From the NCBI GenBank assembly GCA_003142355.1, contig PLMF01000113.1, positions 6,126 through 24,539 on the forward strand: 18,414 nucleotides of DNA. The letters are read 5' to 3'. Within the stretch, counting starts at the first letter, position 1; each line of letters opens with the position of its first letter. The notes beneath the pieces were generated by a model. The model was not told the origin of the DNA, ran no database searches, and was given only the letters and a program-made list of their open reading frames with translations. The DNA comes from Bryobacterales bacterium. Its GTDB lineage: Bacteria > Acidobacteriota > Terriglobia > Bryobacterales > Bryobacteraceae. Shown piece after piece: positions 7,087 through 15,215 of this stretch. The position numbers and the translations under genes are program-made.

Positions 7087-7432
7087 CCTCTCTGGCGGAG
7101 TCCGCCGTTGATCCGTACCGCGTACCAGCGACAGACTGCACCGTTGCTATTATCGGCCGTGTTACCGGTTTCCTTTAGACCGTCCCCGGACGTCCCAAGA
7201 CGGGGTGCCGGATCGCCATGCCTATGTTCGACGGAAGTTGTTCATTCGAAAGCGGTTTTCCTCAATTCGAGGCCGCATCGCTGCCTGATCGGCAACCCGC
7301 TAGGGCCATAACTAAAGCCAACATCAGTTCCAGAACCAAATACGGGATAGAGTACGGCGTATATCTCCTGAATAATGAGCCTCTGAGCGCTCGGTAGGCG
7401 CGCGCGCCGGATTTCCGGGGAGGTTCACGTCA
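7087..7432. other. Divergent intergenic region and leader of the rfb-type operon
   Basis: No gene is supported in these 346 bases. They separate the minus-strand wecB group from the plus-strand sugar operon, so promoters for both must lie here, but no convincing -35/-10 pair stands out. The part at about 7330-7380 is locally AT-richer. Just before rfbF are a palindrome GAGCGCTC (7385-7392), a 12-bp palindrome GGCGCGCGCGCC (7397-7408), and CCGG-ATTT-CCGG (7407-7418), whose right arm touches the ribosome-binding site GGGGAGG (7417-7423). A folded leader could mask that site; this is a guess. No JUMPstart/ops element was seen. Confidence 0.3.
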
Positions 7433-8248
7433 GTGAAAGTGGTCATCTTGTGCGGCGGTTTGGGAACGCGTCTCCGTGAGGAGACCGAATTCCGGCCGAA
7501 ACCGATGGTGGAAATCGGGGGGCGGCCCATCCTCTGGCACATCATGAAGATGTACGCGCACCACGGCTTTCGCGATTTCGTGCTGTGCCTGGGGTATCGC
7601 GGCAACACCATCAAAGACTACTTCCTGAATTACGAGGCCATGAACAACGACTTCACCATGTGCCTCGGCCAGCGTTCCCAGATCCGCTATCACGGCCATC
7701 ACAACGAACAGGACTTCAACGTGACGCTGGCCGACACGGGCCTGGAATCCATGACCGGCGGGCGCGTTCGCAGAATCCAAAGGTACATCGACGGCGACAC
7801 CTTCCTGCTCACCTACGGCGACGGCGTGAGCGATGTCGACATCCGCCGCCTGCTCGAGTTTCACCGCCGCCACGGGCGCATCGCCACCGTGACCAGCGTA
7901 TCGCCGATCTCGCGGTTCGGCGGCCTGGAGTTGTCGGCCGGCGGACAGGTACTCAAGTTTGCCGAGAAGCCCCAGACCGATGCCTGGATGAGCGCGGGAT
8001 TCTTCGTCTTCCAGAAGGAGTTTTTCGAGTATCTGGGCGGCGATGACTGCATTCTGGAGCGCGAGCCGCTGGAGCAACTGGCGAACGAAGGGCAGCTCAT
8101 GGCATACCAGCACGACGGCTTCTTCTACCCCATGGACACCTATCGCGAATACCAGCACCTGAACGATCTGTGGAACCGGAAAGCGGCGCCCTGGAAGCTG
8201 TGGGACGATGCGCCGGCCCGGTTGCCGCGCCTGGTGAGCAGCCGGTGA
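7433..8248 (+). CDS. rfbF: Glucose-1-phosphate cytidylyltransferase
   Basis: A 271-residue nucleotidyltransferase that makes CDP-glucose from glucose 1-phosphate and CTP, the entry step to CDP-3,6-dideoxyhexoses. The N-terminus [20 protein letters not shown] followed by [16 protein letters not shown] is the diagnostic RfbF version of the sugar-nucleotidyltransferase signature (Arg and Lys for phosphate and sugar binding). Later come [11 protein letters not shown] (metal-binding Asp), FGGLEL and an aromatic [12 protein letters not shown] end. The start is GTG 7433, with GGGGAGG ending 9 nt upstream. It is the first gene of the operon and overlaps rfbG by GTGA. Confidence 0.95.
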   Translation: MKVVILCGGLGTRLREETEFRPKPMVEIGGRPILWHIMKMYAHHGFRDFVLCLGYRGNTIKDYFLNYEAMNNDFTMCLGQRSQIRYHGHHNEQDFNVTLADTGLESMTGGRVRRIQRYIDGDTFLLTYGDGVSDVDIRRLLEFHRRHGRIATVTSVSPISRFGGLELSAGGQVLKFAEKPQTDAWMSAGFFVFQKEFFEYLGGDDCILEREPLEQLANEGQLMAYQHDGFFYPMDTYREYQHLNDLWNRKAAPWKLWDDAPARLPRLVSSR

Positions 8249-9231
8249 AGAAGATGGCTGCGCTCGCATACTGGCGGGATCGGCCGGTGCTTGTAACCGG
8301 CGCCACCGGCCTGGTGGGCTCGTGGCTCACCCGGCGGCTCTGGGAAGTCGGCGCCGATGTGGTCTGCCTGGTGCGCGATTGGGTTCCGCAGAGCGAACTG
8401 GTCCGGTCCCGGGTGCTGGAGCAGGTGAAGGTGGTGCGCGGCGATGTCTGCGACCGCGACGCCATCGAACGGACCGTGGGCGAATACGAAATCGACACCG
8501 TATTTCACCTCGCCGCCCAAACCATCGTGGGGATTGCCAACCGCAACCCGGTTTCGACCTTCGAAAGCAATATTCGGGGCACGTGGAACCTGCTGGAGGC
8601 CTGCCGCCGCTCGCCGGGCGTCCAGTCCATCGTGGTGGCCTCTTCCGATAAGGCGTATGGCGAGCAAAACCAACTGCCGTATTCGGAAGATGCCCCGCTT
8701 GCGGGCCGGCACCCCTATGATGCCAGCAAGTCGTGCGCGGACCTGATCGCGCACACCTACGCGGAAACCTACGATCTGCCGGTGGCCATTACGCGCTGCG
8801 GAAACTTTTTTGGCGGCGGCGACCTGAATTGGAACCGCATCGTGCCCGGAACCATTCGTTCCGTTCTGCGCGGCGAGCCGCCGGCGATTCGTTCCGACGG
8901 CCATTTTGTCCGCGACTATTTCTATGTGGAGGATGGGGCCGCCGCCTACATGCTGCTGGCCGAAGAACTCCACTGCCGGAAAGAGCTGCGCGGCCTGGCT
9001 TTTAATTTTTCCAACGAAACCCAGGTCACCGTGCTGGAGCTGGTCAAGCGGATTCTGCGCGCCATGGATTCGGACTTGGCGCCCGAAGTTCTCAATGAGG
9101 CCTCGCACGAAATCCGGCGGCAGTATTTGAGCGCGAAACGGGCGCGCCGCATGTTGAAGTGGTCGCCGTTGTTCACTCTGGAGGAAGGCCTGGGCCGCAC
9201 AATTCCCTGGTACCGGGAGCTGTTCGCATGA
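8245..9231 (+). CDS. rfbG: CDP-glucose 4,6-dehydratase-type SDR enzyme
   Basis: An extended short-chain dehydrogenase of 328 residues, expected to convert CDP-glucose to CDP-4-keto-6-deoxyglucose with tightly bound NAD. It shows [12 protein letters not shown] (Rossmann glycine motif), [30 protein letters not shown] with the YxxxK pair, [19 protein letters not shown] and [10 protein letters not shown]. The late segment [10 protein letters not shown] differs from the PWQHVLE wording of enterobacterial RfbG, so it is a divergent member; the position between rfbF and rfbH supports the assignment. GTG 8245 overlaps the rfbF stop (GTGA). ATG 8254 is an alternative that shortens the protein by three residues. 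Its stop overlaps the rfbH start as ATGA. Confidence 0.85.
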   Translation: MKKMAALAYWRDRPVLVTGATGLVGSWLTRRLWEVGADVVCLVRDWVPQSELVRSRVLEQVKVVRGDVCDRDAIERTVGEYEIDTVFHLAAQTIVGIANRNPVSTFESNIRGTWNLLEACRRSPGVQSIVVASSDKAYGEQNQLPYSEDAPLAGRHPYDASKSCADLIAHTYAETYDLPVAITRCGNFFGGGDLNWNRIVPGTIRSVLRGEPPAIRSDGHFVRDYFYVEDGAAAYMLLAEELHCRKELRGLAFNFSNETQVTVLELVKRILRAMDSDLAPEVLNEASHEIRRQYLSAKRARRMLKWSPLFTLEEGLGRTIPWYRELFA

Positions 9232-10568
9232 GGTCCAAGCAGGCGTTGAAGGAACACATCCTCGCCCTGGTCGCGGAATACCACCAGGTGGCTCACGAGA
9301 AGCCCGCGTTCGTGCCGGGCGAGACCCGCATTCCGTACTCCGGGCGGGTCTACGACGCGCGCGAGATGATGCTGCTAACCGACTCGGCGTTGGACTTCTG
9401 GCTCACCGCCGGGCCGTATGCCGATCGCTTCGAGAGGCGCATGCGCCAGTTTCTCGGATGCCGCGATTTCCTGCTGGTCAACTCGGGGTCTTCGGCCAAC
9501 CTGCTGATGTTGAGCACGCTCTGCGCACCAGGTGTGGCGAACCACCTTCAGCCGGGCGACGAGGTTGTCACGCCCGCGGTCACGTTCCCGACCACCGTCG
9601 CTCCCATCGTCCAGAACCGCCTGGTTCCGGTGTTTGTGGATTGCGAGATGGGCACCTACAACATCAATCCCCGCCTGGTGGAAGATGCCGTTGGCCCCCG
9701 CACGCGCGCCATCTTCGTGCCGCACACGCTCGGTAATCCGTGCGACATGGAGACCATCGCCGAAATCGCGCGGCGGCGCGGGCTATGGCTTCTGGAAGAC
9801 TGCTGCGACGCGCTCGGCGCCACCTTCAACGGCCAGCTCGCCGGCACCTTCGGAGAGATGGCCTCGTTGAGCTTCTATCCCGCCCATCACATCACCATGG
9901 GAGAGGGCGGAGGCGTCGTCATAAACGCTCCCGGCCTGCCGAAGACCGTCCGCTCGCTCCGCGACTGGGGCCGCGATTGCTGGTGCGACCCAGGCAGGTC
10001 CGGCACCTGCGGCAGCCGCTTTGAGTGGCAGACCGGCGAATTGCCCCACGGCTACGATCACAAGTACATCTACTCCAACATCGGCTACAACCTGAAGGTG
10101 ACGGACCTGCAAGCCGCCATCGGGCTGGCCCAGACGGAGAAACTCGACGCTTTCATCGAGGCCCGGCGGCAGAATTTCCAGCGCCTGTATCAGGGCCTCA
10201 AACCCTACGAAGATTATCTGATTCTGCCCCGGATCGACCCGCGTGCCAACCCCTCCCCATTCGGTTTCCCCATCACCGTCCGGCCGGGTGTGGACCGCGG
10301 CCGCATGGTTCGCCATCTCGAGGACGCGCGCATCGAAACGCGCCTGGTTTTCGGCGGGAACATCGTCCGCCAGCCCGGATTCCTCCACATCGAGAAGCGC
10401 GTGCACGGCGATCTCTCCGCCTCCGACATCATCATGCGCGACACGTTCTTTATCGGCGTCTACCCCGGCCTCACCGCCGAGATGCTCGACTATGTCCTCG
10501 AAGTATTCCGGGGCTTTTTCCGTGGAACCGGCCAGCCGACCTCTCAGGTCCTCTGCGCCATGGCGTGA
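9228..10568 (+). CDS. rfbH: CDP-4-keto-6-deoxyglucose-3-dehydrase (E1), PMP/[2Fe-2S] enzyme
   Basis: A 446-residue member of the DegT/DnrJ/EryC1 aminotransferase fold that removes the C3 hydroxyl of CDP-4-keto-6-deoxyglucose. The usual PLP-anchoring Lys is replaced by His220 in [15 protein letters not shown], the hallmark of the dehydrase. Cys193, Cys251, Cys253 and Cys261 give exactly the C-X57-C-X-C-X7-C ligand set of its [2Fe-2S] cluster. [10 protein letters not shown] near the N-terminus binds the cofactor phosphate. ATG 9228 is chosen because it overlaps the rfbG stop (ATGA) with GGGAG upstream. The enzyme needs a reductase partner (E3, DdhD/AscD) that is not in this window. The next start codon lies 7 nt downstream. 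Confidence 0.95.
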   Translation: MRSKQALKEHILALVAEYHQVAHEKPAFVPGETRIPYSGRVYDAREMMLLTDSALDFWLTAGPYADRFERRMRQFLGCRDFLLVNSGSSANLLMLSTLCAPGVANHLQPGDEVVTPAVTFPTTVAPIVQNRLVPVFVDCEMGTYNINPRLVEDAVGPRTRAIFVPHTLGNPCDMETIAEIARRRGLWLLEDCCDALGATFNGQLAGTFGEMASLSFYPAHHITMGEGGGVVINAPGLPKTVRSLRDWGRDCWCDPGRSGTCGSRFEWQTGELPHGYDHKYIYSNIGYNLKVTDLQAAIGLAQTEKLDAFIEARRQNFQRLYQGLKPYEDYLILPRIDPRANPSPFGFPITVRPGVDRGRMVRHLEDARIETRLVFGGNIVRQPGFLHIEKRVHGDLSASDIIMRDTFFIGVYPGLTAEMLDYVLEVFRGFFRGTGQPTSQVLCAMA

Positions 10569-10575
10569 GAGCGTT

Positions 10576-11643
10576 ATGGAAAACCTCCTCCGGCTGGATC
10601 TCGACCACATCCTCTCTCGCACCGAGACCCTGTGGCCGGATGCCCGGGGCGAGCGCATCTTCCTCACCGGCGGTACGGGGTTCGTCGGGACATGGCTGAT
10701 GGAGAGCCTGCTGTGGGCCAATCGCCGCCTCAACCTGAGGATCTCGGCCACCGTGCTCACCCGCAACCCGGCGGCATTTGAACGCCGCTCCCCGCACCTG
10801 GCCTGCGACCCCGCCGTCACCCTGATCGCGGGCGACGCCACCAGCTTCGCTTTCCCCGAGGGAACTTTTCCGTTGATCGTGCATGCCGCCACCGACGCCG
10901 GGCACCCCGCATCGGTCTTCGCCTGCGACGTCGCCGCCACCGGGCGCGTCCTGGAATTCGCACGCCGCCGCGGCGTCCGGCGCCTTCTCTTCACCAGCTC
11001 CGGCGCTGTGTATGGCAGACAGCCCGCTGGCATGACCCACATCCCCGAGGATTATCCCGGCGCGCCCCTCACCACCGATGTCACTTCCGCCTATGCCCAG
11101 GCCAAGCGCGCCTCCGAGTTCCTCTGCTTCAGCGCAGGGCAGGCCCGCGGCTTCGACGTGAGCGTGGCGCGCCTGTTCGCCTTCGCCGGCCCTTATCTCC
11201 CCCTGGATGCCAACTTCGCCGTGGGCAACTTCATCCGCGACGTTCTGGCCGGGGGCCCCGTCCGGATTACCGGCGACGGCGCCCCTTACCGCTCATACCT
11301 GTACGCCGCCGACCTGGCCATCTGGCTATGGACCATTCTGCTGCGCGGCCAAGCCAGCCGGGCCTACAACGTCGGCTCTGAAGAGGCCATCACTATCGCC
11401 GCTTTGGCTGCGCGGGTCACCTCCGCACTCGATTCGAAGAGTGCGATTTCGGTGGCGCAGCAGCCTCCACCAGGTGTACCGGCACAGCGCTACATCCCCA
11501 GCACCGTCCGCGCCCGCACGGAGTTGGGCTTAGACCAAACCGTCTCGCTGGATGAAGCCATCCGGCGAACCGCGGCTTGGAGTCATTCCGAGCCGCGAAC
11601 GTCAGAGAGCGGTTGCGCTATCAGTGCCGGAGGTCTCCGGTGA
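10576..11643 (+). CDS. NAD(P)-dependent epimerase/reductase of the extended SDR family
   Basis: A 355-residue sugar-nucleotide-modifying enzyme. After a helical N-terminal segment of about 24 residues come FLTGGTGFVGTWLMESLLWA (Rossmann motif), HAATDA, LFTSSGAVYG (Ser142) and AYAQAKRASE (Tyr173, Lys177), then a substrate domain with GDGAPYRSYLYAADLA. Placed right after rfbH, it probably reduces or epimerises the 4-keto-3,6-dideoxy sugar (as paratose/abequose/tyvelose-type synthases do), or reduces a branched ketone made by the next enzyme, as YerF does in the yersiniose pathway. The last 18 or so residues lie over a dispersed repeat copy and are not family-like. It overlaps the ThDP enzyme gene by GTGA. 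The exact reaction is open. Confidence 0.8.
   Translation: MENLLRLDLDHILSRTETLWPDARGERIFLTGGTGFVGTWLMESLLWANRRLNLRISATVLTRNPAAFERRSPHLACDPAVTLIAGDATSFAFPEGTFPLIVHAATDAGHPASVFACDVAATGRVLEFARRRGVRRLLFTSSGAVYGRQPAGMTHIPEDYPGAPLTTDVTSAYAQAKRASEFLCFSAGQARGFDVSVARLFAFAGPYLPLDANFAVGNFIRDVLAGGPVRITGDGAPYRSYLYAADLAIWLWTILLRGQASRAYNVGSEEAITIAALAARVTSALDSKSAISVAQQPPPGVPAQRYIPSTVRARTELGLDQTVSLDEAIRRTAAWSHSEPRTSESGCAISAGGLR
11588..11614 (+). repeat. Diverged second copy of the repeat arm seen at 353-379
   Basis: Aligning by eye gives 22 of 27 identical bases with 353-379 (shared core CCGAGCC-CGA-CGT-AG-GAG-GGTT). This copy lies inside the 3' end of the epimerase gene and encodes part of its atypical C-terminal tail. 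A partner arm was not found here, so it appears to be a half element. Confidence 0.5.
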
Positions 11644-13451
11644 TTCGTCTCGCCGACTACATCTTCCGCCGCCTGGCGGACTGGGGCGCCACGGATACTT
11701 TCCTGCTCACCGGCGGCGGCGCCATGCACCTCAATGACGCCCTGGGCCGCGAGCCGCGCCTGCGCTACACCTGCATGCATCATGAGCAGGCCTGCGCCAT
11801 GGCCGCCGAATCCTATGCGCGTGTCAGCGGCCGGCCGGCCATTGTCAGCGTGACCTCGGGTCCCGGCTCGATCAACGCGTTGAACGGTGTATTCGGCGCA
11901 TGGACGGACTCCATTCCCATGCTGGTGATTTCCGGCCAGGTCAAGCGGGAAACCTGCATCGCGGCGTACAACGGCCGCTGCGCCGGCCTACGCCAGCTCG
12001 GCGATCAGGAAGTGGATATCGTCCGCATGGCCAAGGGCATCACCAAGTATGCGGAGATCGTCCTCGACCCCAGCTCCATCCGTTACCACCTCGAACGCGC
12101 CTGGTACCTGGCCGCTCACGGCCGCCCCGGGCCGTGCTGGCTGGACATTCCCGTGGATGTGCAAGCCGCTCTGGTTGACGAAGAGTCCCTCCCCGCCTAC
12201 GACCCCCAGGAAGACCGCATCGAATTCGATGAGGCCCAACTGCGCCGCCTCTGTGCGGAGACGCTCGACCGCATTCGCCAGGCCCGCCGGCCGGTTTTGA
12301 TGGTGGGCAGCGGAGTCCGGGTGGCCGCCGCCCAGGATCTCTTCCTCAACTTCATCGGCCGCCTGGGCATTCCCGTTACCACCGCCTGGACCGCGCACGA
12401 CCTCGTGCCCACCGATCATCCGCTGTACTGCGGCCGTCCCGGAACCGTGGGCGATCGGCCCGGCAACTTCGCCGTGCAAAACGCGGACCTGCTGTTGATC
12501 CTGGGCTGCCGTCTACATGTGCGGCAGATCAGCTACAACTGGAAATCTTTCGCCCCCCACGCCTACAAGATCCAGGTCGATATCGATGCCGCGGAGCTCA
12601 CCAAGCCCACCGTGCGCCCCGATTTGCCGATCCATGCCGACGTGCGCCGCTTTCTGGAAATCGCCAACGGGTTGCTGGATGGCGGCCAGCCCTCGCCCCA
12701 GCATGCCCAGTGGCTCTTGTGGAACAAGCAGCGGGTCGAGCGCTACCCCGTGGTCGAGGCCCGCCACCGCACCGCCGATGCGCCCTTGAACCCTTACCAC
12801 TTTATCGACCAGCTCTACGAGAAGTTGGAAGAAGGGGACGTGGTGGTGTGCGGCGACGGCGCAGCTTGCGTGGTTCCCTTCCAGGCGGGGCGCATCCAGC
12901 CCGGCCAGCGCCTCTTCACCAACGCCGGCAGCGCCTCCATGGGCTACGATCTTCCCGCCGCCGTGGGCGCCGCCATCGCCCATCGCGGCCGCCGCGTCGT
13001 CTGCCTGGCCGGCGATGGCAGCGTCCAACTCAACATCCAGGAACTCCAGACCATCGTGCATCATCGGTTGCCGGTCAAAATCTTCGTGATGAACAACGGT
13101 GGATATCTTTCCATACGCACCACTCAGAGCTCTTTTTTTCAAGGCAACTTCATAGGAGAAAGCCCCCGCAGCGGCGTTTCTTTCCCCGACATGGTGCGCA
13201 TCGCCGAAGCCTACGGCATCCCCGCGCGCCGCATCGTCCGGAACCAGTGTGGCGGCGATATCGAGGCGGCACTGACAGCTTCCGGCCCCTTCCTTTGCGA
13301 GGTAATGCTGGACCCCGCTCAAGAGTTCGAACCTCGCCTGATCTCGCGAATTCTCCCCGACGGGCGCATGGTTTCATCGCCGCTCGAAGACCTCTATCCC
13401 TTCCTCGACCCGGAGGAACTGCGCGCCAATATGCTGGAGCAGGAAGCCTAG
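11640..13451 (+). CDS. ThDP-dependent enzyme, acetolactate-synthase/YerE-like
   Basis: A 603-residue thiamine-diphosphate enzyme with the three-domain acetolactate-synthase layout. The N-terminal PYR domain has GGGAMHLNDALG and MHHEQACAMAAESYAR (Glu49, the ThDP-activating residue). A central domain follows. The C-terminal PP domain has AGSASMGYDLPAAVGAA and the metal/ThDP motif GDGSVQLN starting at Gly458 and ending at Asn485-Asn486. Such enzymes decarboxylate a 2-keto acid and add the acyl unit to an acceptor. In yersiniose synthesis, YerE attaches an acetyl group from pyruvate to CDP-4-keto-3,6-dideoxyglucose, exactly the type of compound RfbF-G-H would supply. GTG 11640 is the start because GGAGGT lies 5 nt upstream and it overlaps the previous stop. 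Real branched-chain amino acid synthesis is unlikely in this context. The substrate is inferred. Confidence 0.85.
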   Translation: MIRLADYIFRRLADWGATDTFLLTGGGAMHLNDALGREPRLRYTCMHHEQACAMAAESYARVSGRPAIVSVTSGPGSINALNGVFGAWTDSIPMLVISGQVKRETCIAAYNGRCAGLRQLGDQEVDIVRMAKGITKYAEIVLDPSSIRYHLERAWYLAAHGRPGPCWLDIPVDVQAALVDEESLPAYDPQEDRIEFDEAQLRRLCAETLDRIRQARRPVLMVGSGVRVAAAQDLFLNFIGRLGIPVTTAWTAHDLVPTDHPLYCGRPGTVGDRPGNFAVQNADLLLILGCRLHVRQISYNWKSFAPHAYKIQVDIDAAELTKPTVRPDLPIHADVRRFLEIANGLLDGGQPSPQHAQWLLWNKQRVERYPVVEARHRTADAPLNPYHFIDQLYEKLEEGDVVVCGDGAACVVPFQAGRIQPGQRLFTNAGSASMGYDLPAAVGAAIAHRGRRVVCLAGDGSVQLNIQELQTIVHHRLPVKIFVMNNGGYLSIRTTQSSFFQGNFIGESPRSGVSFPDMVRIAEAYGIPARRIVRNQCGGDIEAALTASGPFLCEVMLDPAQEFEPRLISRILPDGRMVSSPLEDLYPFLDPEELRANMLEQEA

Positions 13452-13455
13452 CGTC

Positions 13456-14127
13456 ATGCCGGAGCGAACCGCACTCATTACCGGCGCCTCCCGTGGAATT
13501 GGCCGCGCCATTGCCTCGCAGTACTGCAACAGCGGGTACCGCGTGCTGGCGCCTACCCGCGCGGAGCTGGATCTCAGTTCGCGCGAATCGATCGCCAGTT
13601 TCGTTTCCGATCCCAACAACTCGGCGGTTGATGTGCTCATCAACAACGCTGCGGAAAATCCAATTGCGTCCATCGAGTCGCTGCCCCTGGACACCTTTCA
13701 GCGTTGCCTCGATGTCAATCTCTCCGCGCCGCTCCAGTTGATACAGGCGGTGGCCCCGCACATGCGCGCTCAAGGGTGGGGCCGTATCGTGAATCTGAGC
13801 TCCTGTTACGCCACTGTTTCCCGCCAGGGGCGCGCTGCCTATGGTGCCGCTAAGGCGGGCTTGAATTCTCTCACTCGCACGGCCTGCCTGGAGCTTGCTT
13901 CCAGCAGGGTGCTGGTCAATTCCATCTGCCCCGGCTTTGTCTCCACCGAATTAACCTGCCGCAACAATTCGCCACAACAGATCGAAGCCATTTGCAGCGA
14001 CATCCCCCTCGGCCGGCTGGCCTCCCCCGAGGAGATCGCATCTTTCGTGTACTTCCTGGGTAGCGAAGCCAATACCTACATTACGGGCCAGACACTGATC
14101 ATCGACGGCGGTTTCCTATGTCAATAA
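13456..14127 (+). CDS. Classical short-chain dehydrogenase/reductase
   Basis: A 223-residue FabG-like SDR. TGASRGIG at 9-16 binds the cofactor, INNAA follows, the catalytic triad is Ser116, Tyr129 (in AAYGAAKAG) and Lys133, and VNSICPGFVSTEL and ITGQTLIIDGG complete the family pattern. An Arg after the second beta strand (APTRAELD) suggests NADP(H). It would interconvert a ketone and an alcohol on a sugar or cyclitol intermediate. It lies 4 nt after the ThDP gene and overlaps the cyclase gene by 10 nt, so its substrate is probably the product of one of them, for example a keto-cyclitol or a branched acetyl group. The specific substrate is unknown. Confidence 0.88.
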   Translation: MPERTALITGASRGIGRAIASQYCNSGYRVLAPTRAELDLSSRESIASFVSDPNNSAVDVLINNAAENPIASIESLPLDTFQRCLDVNLSAPLQLIQAVAPHMRAQGWGRIVNLSSCYATVSRQGRAAYGAAKAGLNSLTRTACLELASSRVLVNSICPGFVSTELTCRNNSPQQIEAICSDIPLGRLASPEEIASFVYFLGSEANTYITGQTLIIDGGFLCQ

Positions 14128-15215
14128 CGAACATCACTGAGGATCTCACCATCCAATCCGGGCAAGGCGCATACCGGGCGCGGTTCCACCAATCCATCGC
14201 CGGCGCCATTGCCCCCTTGGCGCGCGTCCCCAAGGGAGCCGTCATCGTCGACGCCAATGTCGATGCGCTCTACTCGGCGGATCTGGCCCCGCTGAAAAAC
14301 GCCCTCCCCTATCGCACCGTGCCCGCGCTCGAGACCGAAAAGACTCTCGCTGGTGTCGAGCGCACGCTGCATTTCCTGCAGGATCACAAGGGAAACAAAG
14401 AAACCAGGCTGATCGCCATCGGCGGCGGAATCATTCAGGATATCGCCACCTTTTCCTCTCACCTCTATTACCGCGGTATCCCGTTCATCTTTCTGCCGAC
14501 CACGCTGCTGAGCATGGCGGATAGTTGCATCGGCGCAAAATGCGGAATCAATTTCGGGCGCTTTAAGAACCAGCTTGGTGTCTTCCAGTCACCCGAGTCG
14601 GTGGAGATCTGTGAGACTTTCTTGGCTACGCTGTCCGACGGCGACATCGCCTCCGGCTACGGAGAAATCGTCAAACTGGCGCTCACCGGCTCGGAAGAGC
14701 TGTACGCCCGGGTAGAGCGGGCCGTGAGCATGGGCGGGTTCCGCAATCCGGAATCTCCGGAGATCATCGCAGCCTCGCTCGCCGTCAAGAAGGAAGTCAT
14801 TGAAGAAGACGAGTACGAGCGCGATCTACGACGGATTTTGAATTACGGCCACACCTTTGGCCATGCGCTCGAGTCCATTACCGGCCATGCGGTGCCTCAT
14901 GGCATTGCCGTCGCCTGGGGCATGGATCTGGCTAACTTCATCGCTTGGCGCCGCGGCCAACTTGCCGCCGCCGTGTTTGAGCGCGTTCACAAATTCCTCG
15001 CGGCGCACTTCACGATGCCGATGGACCGGCCAATTACGGCAGCGGCGCTCATCGAAGCGTCCCGCCGCGACAAGAAGAATGTCCGCGGGAAACTCACCAT
15101 GGCGCTGCTGGAACGGCCCGGGCGCCTGGTGATTGAGTATGTGGATTACGACAGCGCGCTGGAAGCCGCGGTCGGCCAGTTTCTGGAACTGAATCATGCT
15201 TTTTTTGGGAATTGA
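14118..15215 (+). CDS. 3-dehydroquinate-synthase-family sugar phosphate cyclase (divergent)
   Basis: A 365-residue NAD- and metal-dependent cyclase homologue. The family motifs are present: AIGGGIIQDIATF, FLPTTLLSMADSCIGAKCGI with FKNQLG, SGYGEIVKLAL (Glu183) and DEYERDLRRILNYGHTFGHALE (His245); HGIAVAWGM follows (His261). Glu and the two His are the expected metal ligands. It departs from housekeeping AroB at positions that are nearly fixed there: GGGVVGD becomes GGGIIQD and HGEAV becomes HGIAV. Members of this superfamily oxidise, eliminate phosphate and aldol-cyclise an omega-phosphorylated ketose: DAHP (DHQS), sedoheptulose 7-phosphate (EEVS and relatives) or glucose 6-phosphate (DOIS). 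Between an SDR and a sugar kinase in a CDP-sugar operon, it probably forms a carbocycle for a surface sugar. AroB itself is unlikely; the substrate is undetermined. Confidence 0.85.
   Translation: MSITNITEDLTIQSGQGAYRARFHQSIAGAIAPLARVPKGAVIVDANVDALYSADLAPLKNALPYRTVPALETEKTLAGVERTLHFLQDHKGNKETRLIAIGGGIIQDIATFSSHLYYRGIPFIFLPTTLLSMADSCIGAKCGINFGRFKNQLGVFQSPESVEICETFLATLSDGDIASGYGEIVKLALTGSEELYARVERAVSMGGFRNPESPEIIAASLAVKKEVIEEDEYERDLRRILNYGHTFGHALESITGHAVPHGIAVAWGMDLANFIAWRRGQLAAAVFERVHKFLAAHFTMPMDRPITAAALIEASRRDKKNVRGKLTMALLERPGRLVIEYVDYDSALEAAVGQFLELNHAFFGN

Noticed and set aside
7172..7206. GC-rich fold around CGTC-CCAA-GACG as terminator or riboswitch
   Set aside because: Short, bulged stem without a T-run and no recognisable riboswitch core.
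9783..11042. Minus-strand frame of 419 codons, and similar frames at 7430-8269 and 8140-9108
   Set aside because: Antisense to rfbH, the epimerase, rfbF and rfbG; no recognisable domain and shadow-like composition.
11640..13451. Branched-chain amino acid acetolactate synthase (ilvB)
   Set aside because: No ilvN or ilvC nearby and tight coupling to CDP-sugar genes; a sugar-modifying ThDP enzyme is the better reading.
14118..15215. Housekeeping aroB
   Set aside because: Changed GGGIIQD and HGIAV motifs and the sugar-operon context argue against the shikimate enzyme.
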